Shown one piece after another: positions 10,673 to 19,645 of a stretch of 64,000 bases of DNA. The DNA lies in the NCBI GenBank assembly GCA_001599355.1, contig BCGQ01000002.1:1005554-1069553 (forward strand). Direction: 5' to 3'. This stretch comes from Nakazawaea peltata (Eukaryota > Ascomycota > Pichiomycetes > Alaninales > Pachysolenaceae). How positions within the stretch are numbered: position 1 is the first letter of the stretch; the number at the start of each line of letters is the position of its first letter. The translations under genes were made by a program, and so were the position numbers. The notes beneath the pieces are model-generated. The model was not told the DNA's origin. It saw only the letters and a list, made by a program, of their open reading frames with translations, and did not search any database.

Positions 10673-11689
10673 GCTGGTACTGATGTATCTCTATAGAATT
10701 AAGGAGCGTTTGGGATAAAAATGAATGAACGACGATGTATCCCCATCCAAATGCAGTACCAATCGTTATCGTCCTCAATGGATTGGTTTCCGTATCTACA
10801 GTCTTGCCAACACTCGATGGCAATTAACCTTGCTTTGTTTCTCTCAATTTTTAGAAATGACCAGAAAATTTTTTCCCTTCAAAGAGTGTTTGAGTTTTAG
10901 TGAGGGATATTCTGCGCGGGAACGATGGGGTTGCTAGGGAGGGAAGGTAAAGGGGTAGGGTAGGGCTGTGAAAGAGTAGGAGGGGTAGATAGATGATAGT
11001 TGGAGGTAGGAGGTAGGAGATGAGGCATTGATAGGTCAATTGGAGACATCAGACTTACAACTTACAACTTCCAACATTGTGGCTAACTCAATTCATTTCA
11101 TTTCAATGGTATCTCTAGTCCTCTTAATCCCCCCCTAGCCATCTATTTAATACATTATTATGACGTAGTTGATAATTATCATATTCAATATTTATTGCGT
11201 AGCTTATTTGTGTTAGAGTGTATTGGTATAGAAAATTATATAACGACAAGATCGATGAGGGAAAGAGAAATTTTGATTTGACAAAGTTAGTGTGTGGATA
11301 TGTAATATTTGTGGGGGTGTGGAAGGGTGTAGGATGTTGTGTAGTATGCGTAAGGTACTATGGTGGTAAGATTTAGTTAGGGTAGTCTAGATAACTGTGG
11401 CTGTAGTTTAGAGAATGAGTCTAGAGACGTAGTATAGAGAGTACGTAATCCCTACTCACTACCTACTGACTACCCTCCGTGCATACTCCCTTCCCTCCCT
11501 ACTCACTACTCACTACTCACTACTCTCTCCCTACCCACCATCATACTCACTACTCACTCACTACTCACTCACTACTCACTCACTACTCACTCACTACTCA
11601 CTCACTACTCAATACCCACTACTCCCTTCCCTCCATACTCACTACACCCTACACTCTACACCCATATCATCTAATAAACATGAATTAAC
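10673..11689. other. Intergenic: SSD1 promoter and TIF5 3' region
   Basis: This 1-kb gap has no credible gene. The part near 10860 has GAAAATTTTTT. The segment 11455-11660 is C/A/T-rich simple sequence with an 11-nt tandem repeat. Open frames here are products of the low complexity. Confidence 0.5.
11551..11605. repeat. 11-nt tandem repeat, five perfect units
   Basis: The unit TACTCACTCAC repeats at 11551, 11562, 11573, 11584 and 11595. It is embedded in about 200 bp of degenerate CACT/ACTC sequence just past the TIF5 stop codon. Confidence 0.9.
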
Positions 11690-12886
11690 TTACTCACTAT
11701 CATCATCCTCTTCTTCAGCCTCTTGTAACCAAGTGATAAATGGCTTAGCGGCTCTTCTGATCTTCTTAACCAACTTCTTATCATCCAAATACTTAGTAGA
11801 TACTGTAGTACCCCATTTAGTGATAACTTCTTCACTAATCAAATCTTGATCATAAAGTACCATCAAAATCTTTGGAACCTTAGCAATCAAATCTGGGTAA
11901 CTAACACCAATTAATCTCTCAAGACCACCAAGTAACAGTTTCTCGTGCTTAGAAGAAGTGATCAACTTTCTCAACAAACCTTGATGAGCCTTAATTTGAG
12001 ACTCAATCTCTTCATCAAAGATACATTGCAGCAAGACAGTCAATACTTTAGCCTTGCTTACAATGGATAACTCGGTGAGCTTTTTATAAATTTCAACGTC
12101 ATTTGGCAACTCGGACTTATCTTCCTTGAATAACCATTCACCAAATTGTTCGATTTCATCGGCCTCACTACCAATGTTCAATCCTTCCAATTCTTTAGCT
12201 CTTTGCAGAATCAGTTCTTCAGACATATCTACGGCCCAGTCATCATCGTTGATAGGTTCCAGATCTGGTAACAGTTGCAGTTCAGCATTGAATTTTCTAG
12301 CTAACTCATCATCATCAGATAAGTTATCCTCAACAGTGGTATCAGCGGCACCAGCACCTCCGTTGTTTTGGTTGGCCAAATCACTAATGGTGACACCTCC
12401 ACCAACAACGTTGGCAGAAGCGGTGGCACTTCTCTTGGAAGATTTACCCTTGGCACTCAGAGGTGGGTTCTTGATGATATATGATGCTAACTTGTGTCTT
12501 GGGTCAATGGCAGTTCTCTTACCACAAGCTTTACAGTCTCTAGTAAGTGACTCATCCTTTCCGATCAAAATCTCGGTTTCAGGGTTCTTACAAGATCCAC
12601 ACAAGACAAACTTATTGATGAAACCATCCAAAATATCTTGCAACTTCAGAGAGTCATGTTGACCATTGACAAGGAATCTGTCTTCCTTGGTCTGAGCACC
12701 CAACTCAGATCCAAAATACTTCAACACATACGATGGAGGTCTGTTCAAAGCACGACTCACCTCAGCCAAGTTGACTACGGCGGTCTTGATACCGTTACCT
12801 CTACCTTCAATCTTGGATTGGATTGGAGGCATCTTGTAACGGTAGAACGGATCGGTGTTCTCACGGCAAATATTGATAGACGACAT
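11690..12886 (-). CDS. TIF5: Translation initiation factor eIF5
   Basis: This is the GTPase-activating protein for eIF2 in the 43S/48S initiation complex. The protein is 398 aa, against 405 in yeast. The start MSSINICRENTDPFYRYKM places the GAP arginine at about residue 16. The zinc ribbon has C96, C99, C118 and C121 (LCGSCKN, CKACGK). A charged linker contains WAVDMSEE, and the C-terminal W2/MIF4G-type HEAT domain ends RRAAKPFITWL with an acidic tail. Three CTGs fall at yeast alanines: HDS[A]KLQD (12647-12649), DMSEE[A] and VL[A]QC. The promoter carries GAAAAAATTTTC at 12961-12972, an RRPE-like site. Confidence 0.97.
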   Translation of the reverse strand: MSSINICRENTDPFYRYKMPPIQSKIEGRGNGIKTAVVNLAEVSRALNRPPSYVLKYFGSELGAQTKEDRFLVNGQHDSLKLQDILDGFINKFVLCGSCKNPETEILIGKDESLTRDCKACGKRTAIDPRHKLASYIIKNPPLSAKGKSSKRSATASANVVGGGVTISDLANQNNGGAGAADTTVEDNLSDDDELARKFNAELQLLPDLEPINDDDWAVDMSEELILQRAKELEGLNIGSEADEIEQFGEWLFKEDKSELPNDVEIYKKLTELSIVSKAKVLTVLLQCIFDEEIESQIKAHQGLLRKLITSSKHEKLLLGGLERLIGVSYPDLIAKVPKILMVLYDQDLISEEVITKWGTTVSTKYLDDKKLVKKIRRAAKPFITWLQEAEEEDDDSE

Positions 12887-13121
12887 CTTGGCGTTCTTAG
12901 ATATTGTATATTCAATCAGTCTCTTTCAAATCAATTCGAGCTCTTTTTGAAAAATGTATGGAAAAAATTTTCTTCGTGGGTGGCCATTTATTACTTGGAA
13001 GGGTAGTTACTGAGATAGGAAGGTAAACGTATATTTTCTGATATGGAAATTTGGGGGCGCTTCTACTGTGTATAGAATCTGCATTTTAATCTATTTATTC
13101 AAAGTCTAGTTAAACTGGATT

Positions 13122-14444
13122 TTAAGAGGCAAAACTGTTGGATACCAAGATTTGGGTGGTCTTTAAAGCCTCATATTTGATATCACTGTTTGTTGAATCC
13201 ATGAGACTCATTATAGAGTACTTTAAGTCGGCATTCTTCTCAAGGAATTTGATGGTTTCTGGTAAATGCTTAACGATCATTCCTAAGTCATGACAAATGA
13301 TGGTTTGGTTCAAAGCTTTTTGAGATTCGTCGGTTAATTCCAATGATAACATCTCAATTAATTGACGGAAAAGTTTGAAGTTATTGGCCTTGAACTTCTC
13401 CAGATTATCGATCCAGAATTCTTCAGACTTGTGTGGAGGAGACCAATTGAAGGCTTTCTTGGAGAATTCGATTTCATATTCATCAAATGTAGTCAAGCTT
13501 ACAACGGCTTCATTCAAGATCAGTAAGATTTGGTTCAAATCTTCTTTCAAGTCTTCGTCAGCCCATTTACGCTCATTCAATTTAGTGCAGATGTCCAATG
13601 CCTTCTCGTACAAGAACATTTTGATGATCGATTCGTTCTTTGGTACACGCAAGAAGTTCAACAAAATCAGCAACGATAAACGAGCGATCTTCTCTTTAAC
13701 ACTATCACGAGCAAAGCCTAACAATTTGCCAATAAGATCTTGATATAAAAGAGGTAATTTAGCTGCTGCCTCGGTGTTGAAAGTTAACAACCAAAGCAGA
13801 AGAAGACAGTTGTATTTGAGTTGAACATTGGATGAAATATCGAGAATGAAGAATAAACGATGGAGGTACTTTTGTTGAGCTGACCAGTAGAACTTTCTAT
13901 AATTCTTAACTGATAACAATTTCACCAACAATTGATATCCAAACAACTTGGTATCCATGTCACCAAGCTCGGTGTACTCATCGATCCGATCGAATAATTT
14001 TGTTACGACAGATTCATTTGCCTCACCGGACTCGACAGCCAAAATTGTCAATATATATGACAGTTGAAGACGACTGACTCTACTTGGAGCCAAGACAAGC
14101 TTGACAAATGTATCATATGGCAAAGACAGGTCAACCTTATTCAACTCTAATAAAGCCTTGATGATGTTATCTTCCTCCTCATACTCGTAAGTAGCGGCAA
14201 TCCAGTACAAAATCTTCTCAATTGCCTCCTGGGAAGTGCTATTTTTCAATACCGAAACAAATTTCCCAGCATAGACTGATGCATTCTTACTAATCTCCAG
14301 CAATTGATTGTCTATCGATTCTCCTTGTAAAGAACTGACAAAGTCAAGTTCCTGGGTGAACACTTTTCTGGACAGAATTGCCGTGTTGATACTCTTGTAA
14401 ACAGAGTATGACTCAACCATATACTTCTTTAACTCGGCAGACAT
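13122..14444 (-). CDS. VMA13: V-ATPase V1 subunit H
   Basis: This is the regulatory subunit H of the vacuolar proton ATPase. It activates holoenzyme ATPase activity and silences free V1. The protein is 440 aa, somewhat shorter than yeast (478). It is all-helical, with HEAT/armadillo-type repeats. The C-terminal domain has the recognisable FNWSPPHKSEEFW and FRQLIEMLSLEL segments and ends YEALKTTQILV. The start is the first ATG (14444). It is tandem with TIF5, 235 bp apart. No membrane segments are seen, as expected for a peripheral subunit. Confidence 0.93.
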   Translation of the reverse strand: MSAELKKYMVESYSVYKSINTAILSRKVFTQELDFVSSLQGESIDNQLLEISKNASVYAGKFVSVLKNSTSQEAIEKILYWIAATYEYEEEDNIIKALLELNKVDLSLPYDTFVKLVLAPSRVSRLQLSYILTILAVESGEANESVVTKLFDRIDEYTELGDMDTKLFGYQLLVKLLSVKNYRKFYWSAQQKYLHRLFFILDISSNVQLKYNCLLLLWLLTFNTEAAAKLPLLYQDLIGKLLGFARDSVKEKIARLSLLILLNFLRVPKNESIIKMFLYEKALDICTKLNERKWADEDLKEDLNQILLILNEAVVSLTTFDEYEIEFSKKAFNWSPPHKSEEFWIDNLEKFKANNFKLFRQLIEMLSLELTDESQKALNQTIICHDLGMIVKHLPETIKFLEKNADLKYSIMSLMDSTNSDIKYEALKTTQILVSNSFAS

Positions 14445-14930
14445 GACAATTAGATTGATTACCTCACAAAGACACCTCAGTCCAACAAGTTAACCGCCGT
14501 TAATTGTTAGTTTTGTTAATTTTTCTGAAGGTGCTGCCTATTTTTTGGCAGAAGAGAGTTCTCTATAATTTTCACACGTGTCAATAAGTTCTTATCAATG
14601 CTTAGCATATTATCATTTTTCAGCCCTACTTTGATGAGATCTACAGTTCAAGTTATATCAATATACATTCAGATTATACAAATAGCAATATGATGAAGAT
14701 CTGATCATTACATGACCTTATAGCGACGTCGTTTTTACTTTATGATGCTTTCTCTTTTCCTAATTTAACCAAACCAATAATACCAAAATATGCTCTCAAT
14801 ATGGGCTCATTATCCGTAAAACATAAATGGATCAAATCAAATGTAACCTCCCAGTTTTATATTCCCCCTTCTGATCTAAAAATTCATGAGATCCGATCTT
14901 CGATCGCGGTGATCTTGGATCGGTGGGCGT
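14445..14930. other. Intergenic: VMA13 promoter
   Basis: This 486-bp AT-rich gap lies upstream of VMA13 and downstream of the Ser/Gln-rich gene. It holds a TTATC motif and AT-rich sequence. I recognise no gene or RNA. Confidence 0.4.
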
Positions 14931-15794
14931 TTAGCCCCATACACTCATATCGGTACCCCAGATACTTGTGTTGTTTCCGTTGTTGTTTGAGCCGTTAGTG
15001 GACAAACGAGACGAGTCTGAGTCGCCAGCTTTGTTATTGACCGAGGTGTGTTCACCGAACGACATCATTGGTCCTGGAGTCACAGAGTTAAGATTGAAAT
15101 CTCCTGGCATGACATTAAAGCCGTTGTTAGTGGCTCCAGTTGCTGAGGCCGATCCTAACAAAGTACTGGATGATGAGGAAGACATCTGCCTTGAAGGACC
15201 ACCAAATGGATTGAACTTTGGTGATAACAAGTCGTCAAAGGCTGAAGTTTGACTCAACATAGTGTTTGCCCTGGATACTGTGGATGAAGAAGTACCAGTA
15301 CGTGCTAATGCTGCAGAGAAATCAGTATTGGAAGTTCCCGTAGTTGATGATGAAGAGATCGAAGATGAAGTCGATAAATTATTGAGCATCGTTTGTGGGA
15401 AACTGCCATTAACTCCTGTTGTCGCAGTAGTACTACTTGCTGTAGGATACAGGTACTGAGGTGACACCGACTCTCGTCTCGATAAGGACAGCTGTAATCT
15501 AAACAGTTGCTGTTGGGCTTGATTCTGTTGTTGTTGCTGTTGGTGATGACCGTACCCAGGTCTGAAATTTTGTTGGTGTCTCTGTGGATGGCTGTGATAA
15601 TTTTGCTGATTTTGTTGCTGGTGTTGAACATGCTGTTTATAGGCGTTTATCTTTCTTTCGATTTCATCAAACTGCTGGACAAACGGCGTTGTTGTGAGCT
15701 CCTTCTTGGATGAAGATGCAGACGAAACAGTAGGTAATATCGAAGGTGTCGAGACCGCCGAAGAAGCAGTCGAAGCAACGGATGAATCAGTCAT
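14931..15794 (-). CDS. Ser/Gln-rich low-complexity protein with Trp-Gly C-terminus
   Basis: This is an unrecognised 287-aa protein. Residues 1-35 are Ser/Ala/Thr-rich. A short predicted helix follows (VQQFDEIERKINAYKQ), then a Gln/His-rich stretch (residues about 57-97), then Ser/Thr/Asn-rich sequence. The extreme C-terminus repeats a small motif, SIWG and SVWG, separated by four residues. The ordered helix and the Trp-Gly tail look like short linear interaction motifs in an otherwise disordered protein, perhaps an mRNP component, but that is a guess. The start is ATG 15794. The upstream gap (15795-16141) has GCACGACC at 16110-16117. Confidence 0.7.
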   Translation of the reverse strand: MTDSSVASTASSAVSTPSILPTVSSASSSKKELTTTPFVQQFDEIERKINAYKQHVQHQQQNQQNYHSHPQRHQQNFRPGYGHHQQQQQQNQAQQQLFRLQLSLSRRESVSPQYLYPTASSTTATTGVNGSFPQTMLNNLSTSSSISSSSTTGTSNTDFSAALARTGTSSSTVSRANTMLSQTSAFDDLLSPKFNPFGGPSRQMSSSSSSTLLGSASATGATNNGFNVMPGDFNLNSVTPGPMMSFGEHTSVNNKAGDSDSSRLSTNGSNNNGNNTSIWGTDMSVWG

Positions 15795-16141
15795 TGGATC
15801 CTACTGTGGTTATGATGGTGGTGATGATAGTTGTTGTTGGCAGTAACCGTGGCTCATCCAAACTAATGACAATACGCTCTATGTTACAGGCTCCCCTAAT
15901 CGAAATTCAAATCACCTTCCAAACAACTCGTCTTCTTTATATCAAAATTCCAATCTAAAATAACCGCCCTAACCACTTTGTATACATAAAATTTTTTCGT
16001 TAGGTTGCCCGGCCCTGCAAGAGCCCTTAAAGGAGTTTTTCTTCGAGGGAGCGGTGGAGGAGCGGTTTGCTGAAAATTGTAAATTGCTCAGATGATTTTA
16101 GGTATCTACGCACGACCAAAATAGAATAATTTTACATACAT
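15795..16141. promoter_or_regulatory. Promoter of the Ser/Gln-rich gene
   Basis: This 347-bp gap contains the motif GCACGACC at 16110-16117, also seen in other promoters of this window, and an AAAATTTTTTCG stretch at about 15988. No gene was seen. Confidence 0.35.
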
Positions 16142-17728
16142 TTATTTAGTGAGTTGAGGATCTACGAACATGGATTGATCAGCAGCGACGGCAGCGGCCA
16201 GCACAGTTGCCGAGTTTGCTCCAGTTGAATCAGACAGTTGTTCAGCAGCATGTTGTTGAGCTTTCATGGCCACTGCTGTGATTTTCTCAATATCTGAGAG
16301 TTGATCCGACAGGGAAGAGTCAGTTCCATTATTTGGTTTGGATTGTCTTGTAATATTGGTGTCTAATAATTTCTTTAACAGGGGTGATCCACTTATAGTG
16401 ATAAGCTTTTTGATGAACTCTACCGAGATCATTTCATTGATATCTTTGTTCATATCGAATATTACTTCACTTAACAATACTTCTCCTTCTTCTTCATCTC
16501 TGTTGAATCCAAATTGTAAATTATAACAATTGATATCGGCTTCTGGAGTTTCGTCAAATTTGAAAGACATCTGTTTGGTGAATTTCTTAAAGACAGGGAA
16601 TTGAGTCAAGAATTTCTCTGGGCTGATACTTTTGATTTGTAAGTAGAACAAATTTGGAGATTTAGTCGACTTTAAAATCTTCAAAAATTCAGAAGATAGC
16701 AGACCAAGACCTTCTTGATCTGTTGTAGACGTTGAAACTTCTGCTGCTGCGGCCGCTGCGGCAGCTGCTGCAATATCCACAGATGATCCACCATTAGTTC
16801 CAGTAGCACCCAATTTTCTTCTCTTTTTTCCAGATTCATCCTTGATTTCCAAACCACTTTTCGAATTATTACCTTGCATTCTAGATTTCAGTTCGGCATC
16901 CGCATCCAAAGCTGAGGTTGGTAAAGTATTATTATCGATTAACTCCAGAGTAACCATTTTAATACAGTCAATTTCGTGGATAGTAGTATACTTGGAAGGA
17001 GGTAATCCTAACAATTTATCCATATCACCACCATCGTAATCCCAGAAACAATCTGTGTGATTAGACAGTTTGCATTGTTCATCTACAGTATATTTTTTAT
17101 TCAAATGAGCACCATCAGTGAGCTCGGTTGGTAAATTTGGTTGCGATGAATTATCTACCGTTACTGGTAAAGCAACAGTCTTATCATGATTATGCTCCAT
17201 AATGATAGGTTTTAATACCCATAACTTACGACGTTGTTTCAATTGGATTTCAGCTTTAAAAGGACATTGACATTTCTCAGATCTATGCAGAAGTGATGCA
17301 TTGAAAGAAGAGGTTCCTGGAGCTGATTCACCATCGGCACCAGAATTCAGATCTTCAGATTTTTGTTTACCTTCTGGTTCACCATTTGATCCCTTTTTAG
17401 CTCTAAACGTGCCATGTTTAGCACATAATAAAATAACCCTTCTCTTATCATTCTTGTTTATAACAATACGATAACCATGTCTCAAAGCATACAGTTTCAG
17501 AACCTCAATCAATAATCTCTTATCCCTGCAATACACCAATGGAGGAGGTGAGAAATCAGGCAGGCTGTAAAGGGGTGACTTTAAAATTTGATCATAATTA
17601 TTCAAAGTTTGGGTATGTTGACTGGTGAGAGAACTTGTCTCGGCATGATCTTCATTGACCGTCTTATAATTTGTCTTGAACGCCAGACGCGACGAAGGTG
17701 GTTGTATCCCCTTTGTGTTCGCAGACAT
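16142..17728 (-). CDS. FAR1/Aft-like WRKY-GCM1 zinc-finger protein
   Basis: This is probably a nuclear DNA-binding protein of 528 aa. At residues about 65-190 there is a split domain of the FAR1/Aft1 type: a YCRDKRLLIEVLKLYALRHG helix-strand region, VILLCAKHG, a Ser/Gly-rich insert, then CQCPFKAEIQ, a KLWVLKPI strand and EHNHD. This gives a C-C-H-H zinc set (Cys of LLCAKH, Cys of CPF, His-x-His of HNHD). A basic KKRRK patch and a poly-Ala tract (GCN codons, not CTG) follow. The C-terminal half is acidic and unrecognised. It is not clearly Aft1 itself, which lacks this C-terminal region, so iron regulation is only a possibility. It is divergent from RGI1. Confidence 0.75.
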   Translation of the reverse strand: MSANTKGIQPPSSRLAFKTNYKTVNEDHAETSSLTSQHTQTLNNYDQILKSPLYSLPDFSPPPLVYCRDKRLLIEVLKLYALRHGYRIVINKNDKRRVILLCAKHGTFRAKKGSNGEPEGKQKSEDLNSGADGESAPGTSSFNASLLHRSEKCQCPFKAEIQLKQRRKLWVLKPIIMEHNHDKTVALPVTVDNSSQPNLPTELTDGAHLNKKYTVDEQCKLSNHTDCFWDYDGGDMDKLLGLPPSKYTTIHEIDCIKMVTLELIDNNTLPTSALDADAELKSRMQGNNSKSGLEIKDESGKKRRKLGATGTNGGSSVDIAAAAAAAAAAEVSTSTTDQEGLGLLSSEFLKILKSTKSPNLFYLQIKSISPEKFLTQFPVFKKFTKQMSFKFDETPEADINCYNLQFGFNRDEEEGEVLLSEVIFDMNKDINEMISVEFIKKLITISGSPLLKKLLDTNITRQSKPNNGTDSSLSDQLSDIEKITAVAMKAQQHAAEQLSDSTGANSATVLAAAVAADQSMFVDPQLTK

Positions 17729-18480
17729 CTTAAACGCTATATATATTCTTAACCGCTATTTAGGGGCTGTTGGTATTATAGTAGGGCGATAAAATTGTTT
17801 ACTTTTTTTTAATAAAATTGGGAGCCCTAATTTTGGTCTGAAAGTAGGGTAATTTTATGTGGAGCAAAATATGAAATACTGATAAATTGCTGATGGGGTG
17901 ATGACGTTAAGGTTGAGGGGTAGGGGAGAAAGAGCATGGAGAGAATGGGAAGAGAATGAAACAAGACATAAACAAGAATGTGACATCAAATCTGATCCTT
18001 TGAGGGGATCGTAGTCATTTTTTAATCATGCGGCAACAACTTTACCTTATTTCCTCTCCCCCTTCTTTCGTTCTCCCCTCTCTGTTGATATGTTACCGCT
18101 TGTGATCTCTCTTTTCTTTTTTCTATTATTGTGTGTAATTTGACTAATAACCACCCAATCAAGAATTAGCAACCCCAGGTTTGACAAGTCATGAGGTTTA
18201 GGATTAATTAATTAAGTTTAATTGATTTGGGTCGGATGAGATTTTGAGTGGTTGGATATCTTGTGGCTGCAATTGAGTGTAGTTGTCATATATATAAGCT
18301 TATTTCCTCCTTATCTTTGGTAGTATGTATTCTACATATTCAGTGTATTAATTACACAGATCGTATACCCTGGTCAAATTTACTCTTGGTCAGATTTATT
18401 CTTAATCACACTTACCTTTAGGTCAGATTTTGTCCTTGGACACACTTATACCCAGGTCACAAGCTTGAAATACTGTAAAT
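17729..18480. promoter_or_regulatory. Divergent promoter, FAR1-like gene / RGI1
   Basis: This 752-bp gap carries a strong TATA box, TATATATAAG at 18289-18298, about 185 bp before the RGI1 ATG. That suits a highly inducible gene. From about 18370 to 18460 there are four imperfect copies of a TGGTCA(A/G)ATTTA-type element in the presumed leader. Confidence 0.5.
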
Positions 18481-19014
18481 ATGAGAAGAAAATCATCTTC
18501 AGCTTCTTCGATGACATCTGTTGAGTCAGAGAAATTATTATCCCTCTCACTGATGCCTTCGCGTACAAAAGAAAAACCACCATTAAAGACATTTGATGAC
18601 CTTTATGGCTTTGAACAATACTTGAAAGACGAAACTTGGGACAATGATTTCGACTTCCTTCATCTGAAGTTGACTTATTATCCACCTTTCGTTATCAATG
18701 GTTGTCATGGTGAGCTTGATAAGATCAAGCCAACTATGAATTGTCTTAACCGGAAGTTTGTCCGTAACCTCCATCATCATGTCGACAGACATTTAAAGCC
18801 GGAAATTAATGCCCTGAGTGGTGTCGAGTACAGTTTCTCGAAGCCAACTCAAGAATTCAAGGACGGCAGAATGGTTTGGCACTATGTTGATGAGTCTGAC
18901 CATGGTTTCCACGACGGAATTAGAAAGTGGGTCACCAAGATGGATGTTTATTCTAATAGCGGTGATGCCACTGTTGTCGTTGACTTTGAGACTTGTCCTC
19001 TCATCGAAGAATAA
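18481..19014 (+). CDS. RGI1: Respiratory growth-induced protein Rgi1
   Basis: Rgi1/Rgi2 are small yeast proteins induced on non-fermentable carbon and linked to energy metabolism; their biochemical role is unsettled. This copy is 177 aa and carries the family core FDDLYGFEQYL, NDFDFLHLKLTYYPPFV, KFVRNLHHHVDRHL and the terminal VVVDFETCP. The N-terminal 35 residues are Ser-rich and not conserved with S. cerevisiae. The start is the first ATG after a long leader with repeated elements and a good TATA box. Confidence 0.9.
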   Translation: MRRKSSSASSMTSVESEKLLSLSLMPSRTKEKPPLKTFDDLYGFEQYLKDETWDNDFDFLHLKLTYYPPFVINGCHGELDKIKPTMNCLNRKFVRNLHHHVDRHLKPEINALSGVEYSFSKPTQEFKDGRMVWHYVDESDHGFHDGIRKWVTKMDVYSNSGDATVVVDFETCPLIEE

Positions 19015-19208
19015 AGGGAAAAAAAAAGGGGGTAATTTTTTCCCTCTTCAATTAGACGCCCCTCTTAGCTTTTTCGCTATATATTTCTTATATACTTTTT
19101 TTATGCCGTACCAAATTATGCCCGACTTATGAATTACGAGACTAACGCCAATTGAAGATTGAACGAATATTATATTATTTACGTTATTGAACTGTAGAAA
19201 TAGCCATC

Positions 19209-19625
19209 ATGGAACCACCGAGTGAAATAGCTGAGCTTCGGCTTTATATCGCTACAGCTGAGCCTCAAAATACTCAAAGAGATCCAATAATTGAGATTAA
19301 ACAAGATAATTTGAAGATATTACAAGCACGAATTAATAAGATGATGCATAGGTATATTTGTGATAAGGAAACATGTGAAACACAGAAATGTGAATGCCGT
19401 AATGGGTATTTGGGTAGAATAAGACTTCTTTTCGAGAATGACCAAGTATTGGTAGCCAGCCAGACGGAAATCAATTCAGGTGTGCATCAATTTTCACCGC
19501 TGGAGGCAGATTCCGAAAATACTGAACCCACACTAGAGGGTCGCAAAAGGGATTTAGACTCAGATGAAAAATACCCAACCTCTCAAAGAAGGCTTACAAG
19601 ATCTAGATCAAAACAGATAACTTAA
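19209..19625 (+). CDS. Small hypothetical protein with Cys cluster
   Basis: This is an unrecognised 138-aa ORF starting with ATG 19209. It has a helical N-terminal half (ILQARINKMMHRYI). A Cys cluster at residues 51, 56, 61 and 63 (CDKETCETQKCEC) could bind metal. The acidic segment is followed by a basic tail RRLTRSRSKQ that could direct it to the nucleus. It sits 195 bp after RGI1 and converges on DIP5 with 20 bp between stops. The spacing and full-length open frame favour a real gene, but I know no homologue. Confidence 0.5.
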   Translation: MEPPSEIAELRLYIATAEPQNTQRDPIIEIKQDNLKILQARINKMMHRYICDKETCETQKCECRNGYLGRIRLLFENDQVLVASQTEINSGVHQFSPLEADSENTEPTLEGRKRDLDSDEKYPTSQRRLTRSRSKQIT

Positions 19626-19645
19626 ATATATTAAATAGCACATAA

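Noticed and set aside
11479-11688. 69-residue His/Thr/Tyr-rich open frame
   Set aside because: It is a translation of the CACT/ACTC simple repeat downstream of TIF5.
12126-12662. 178-residue plus-strand frame opposite TIF5
   Set aside because: It overlaps the conserved eIF5 coding sequence and has no recognisable domain.
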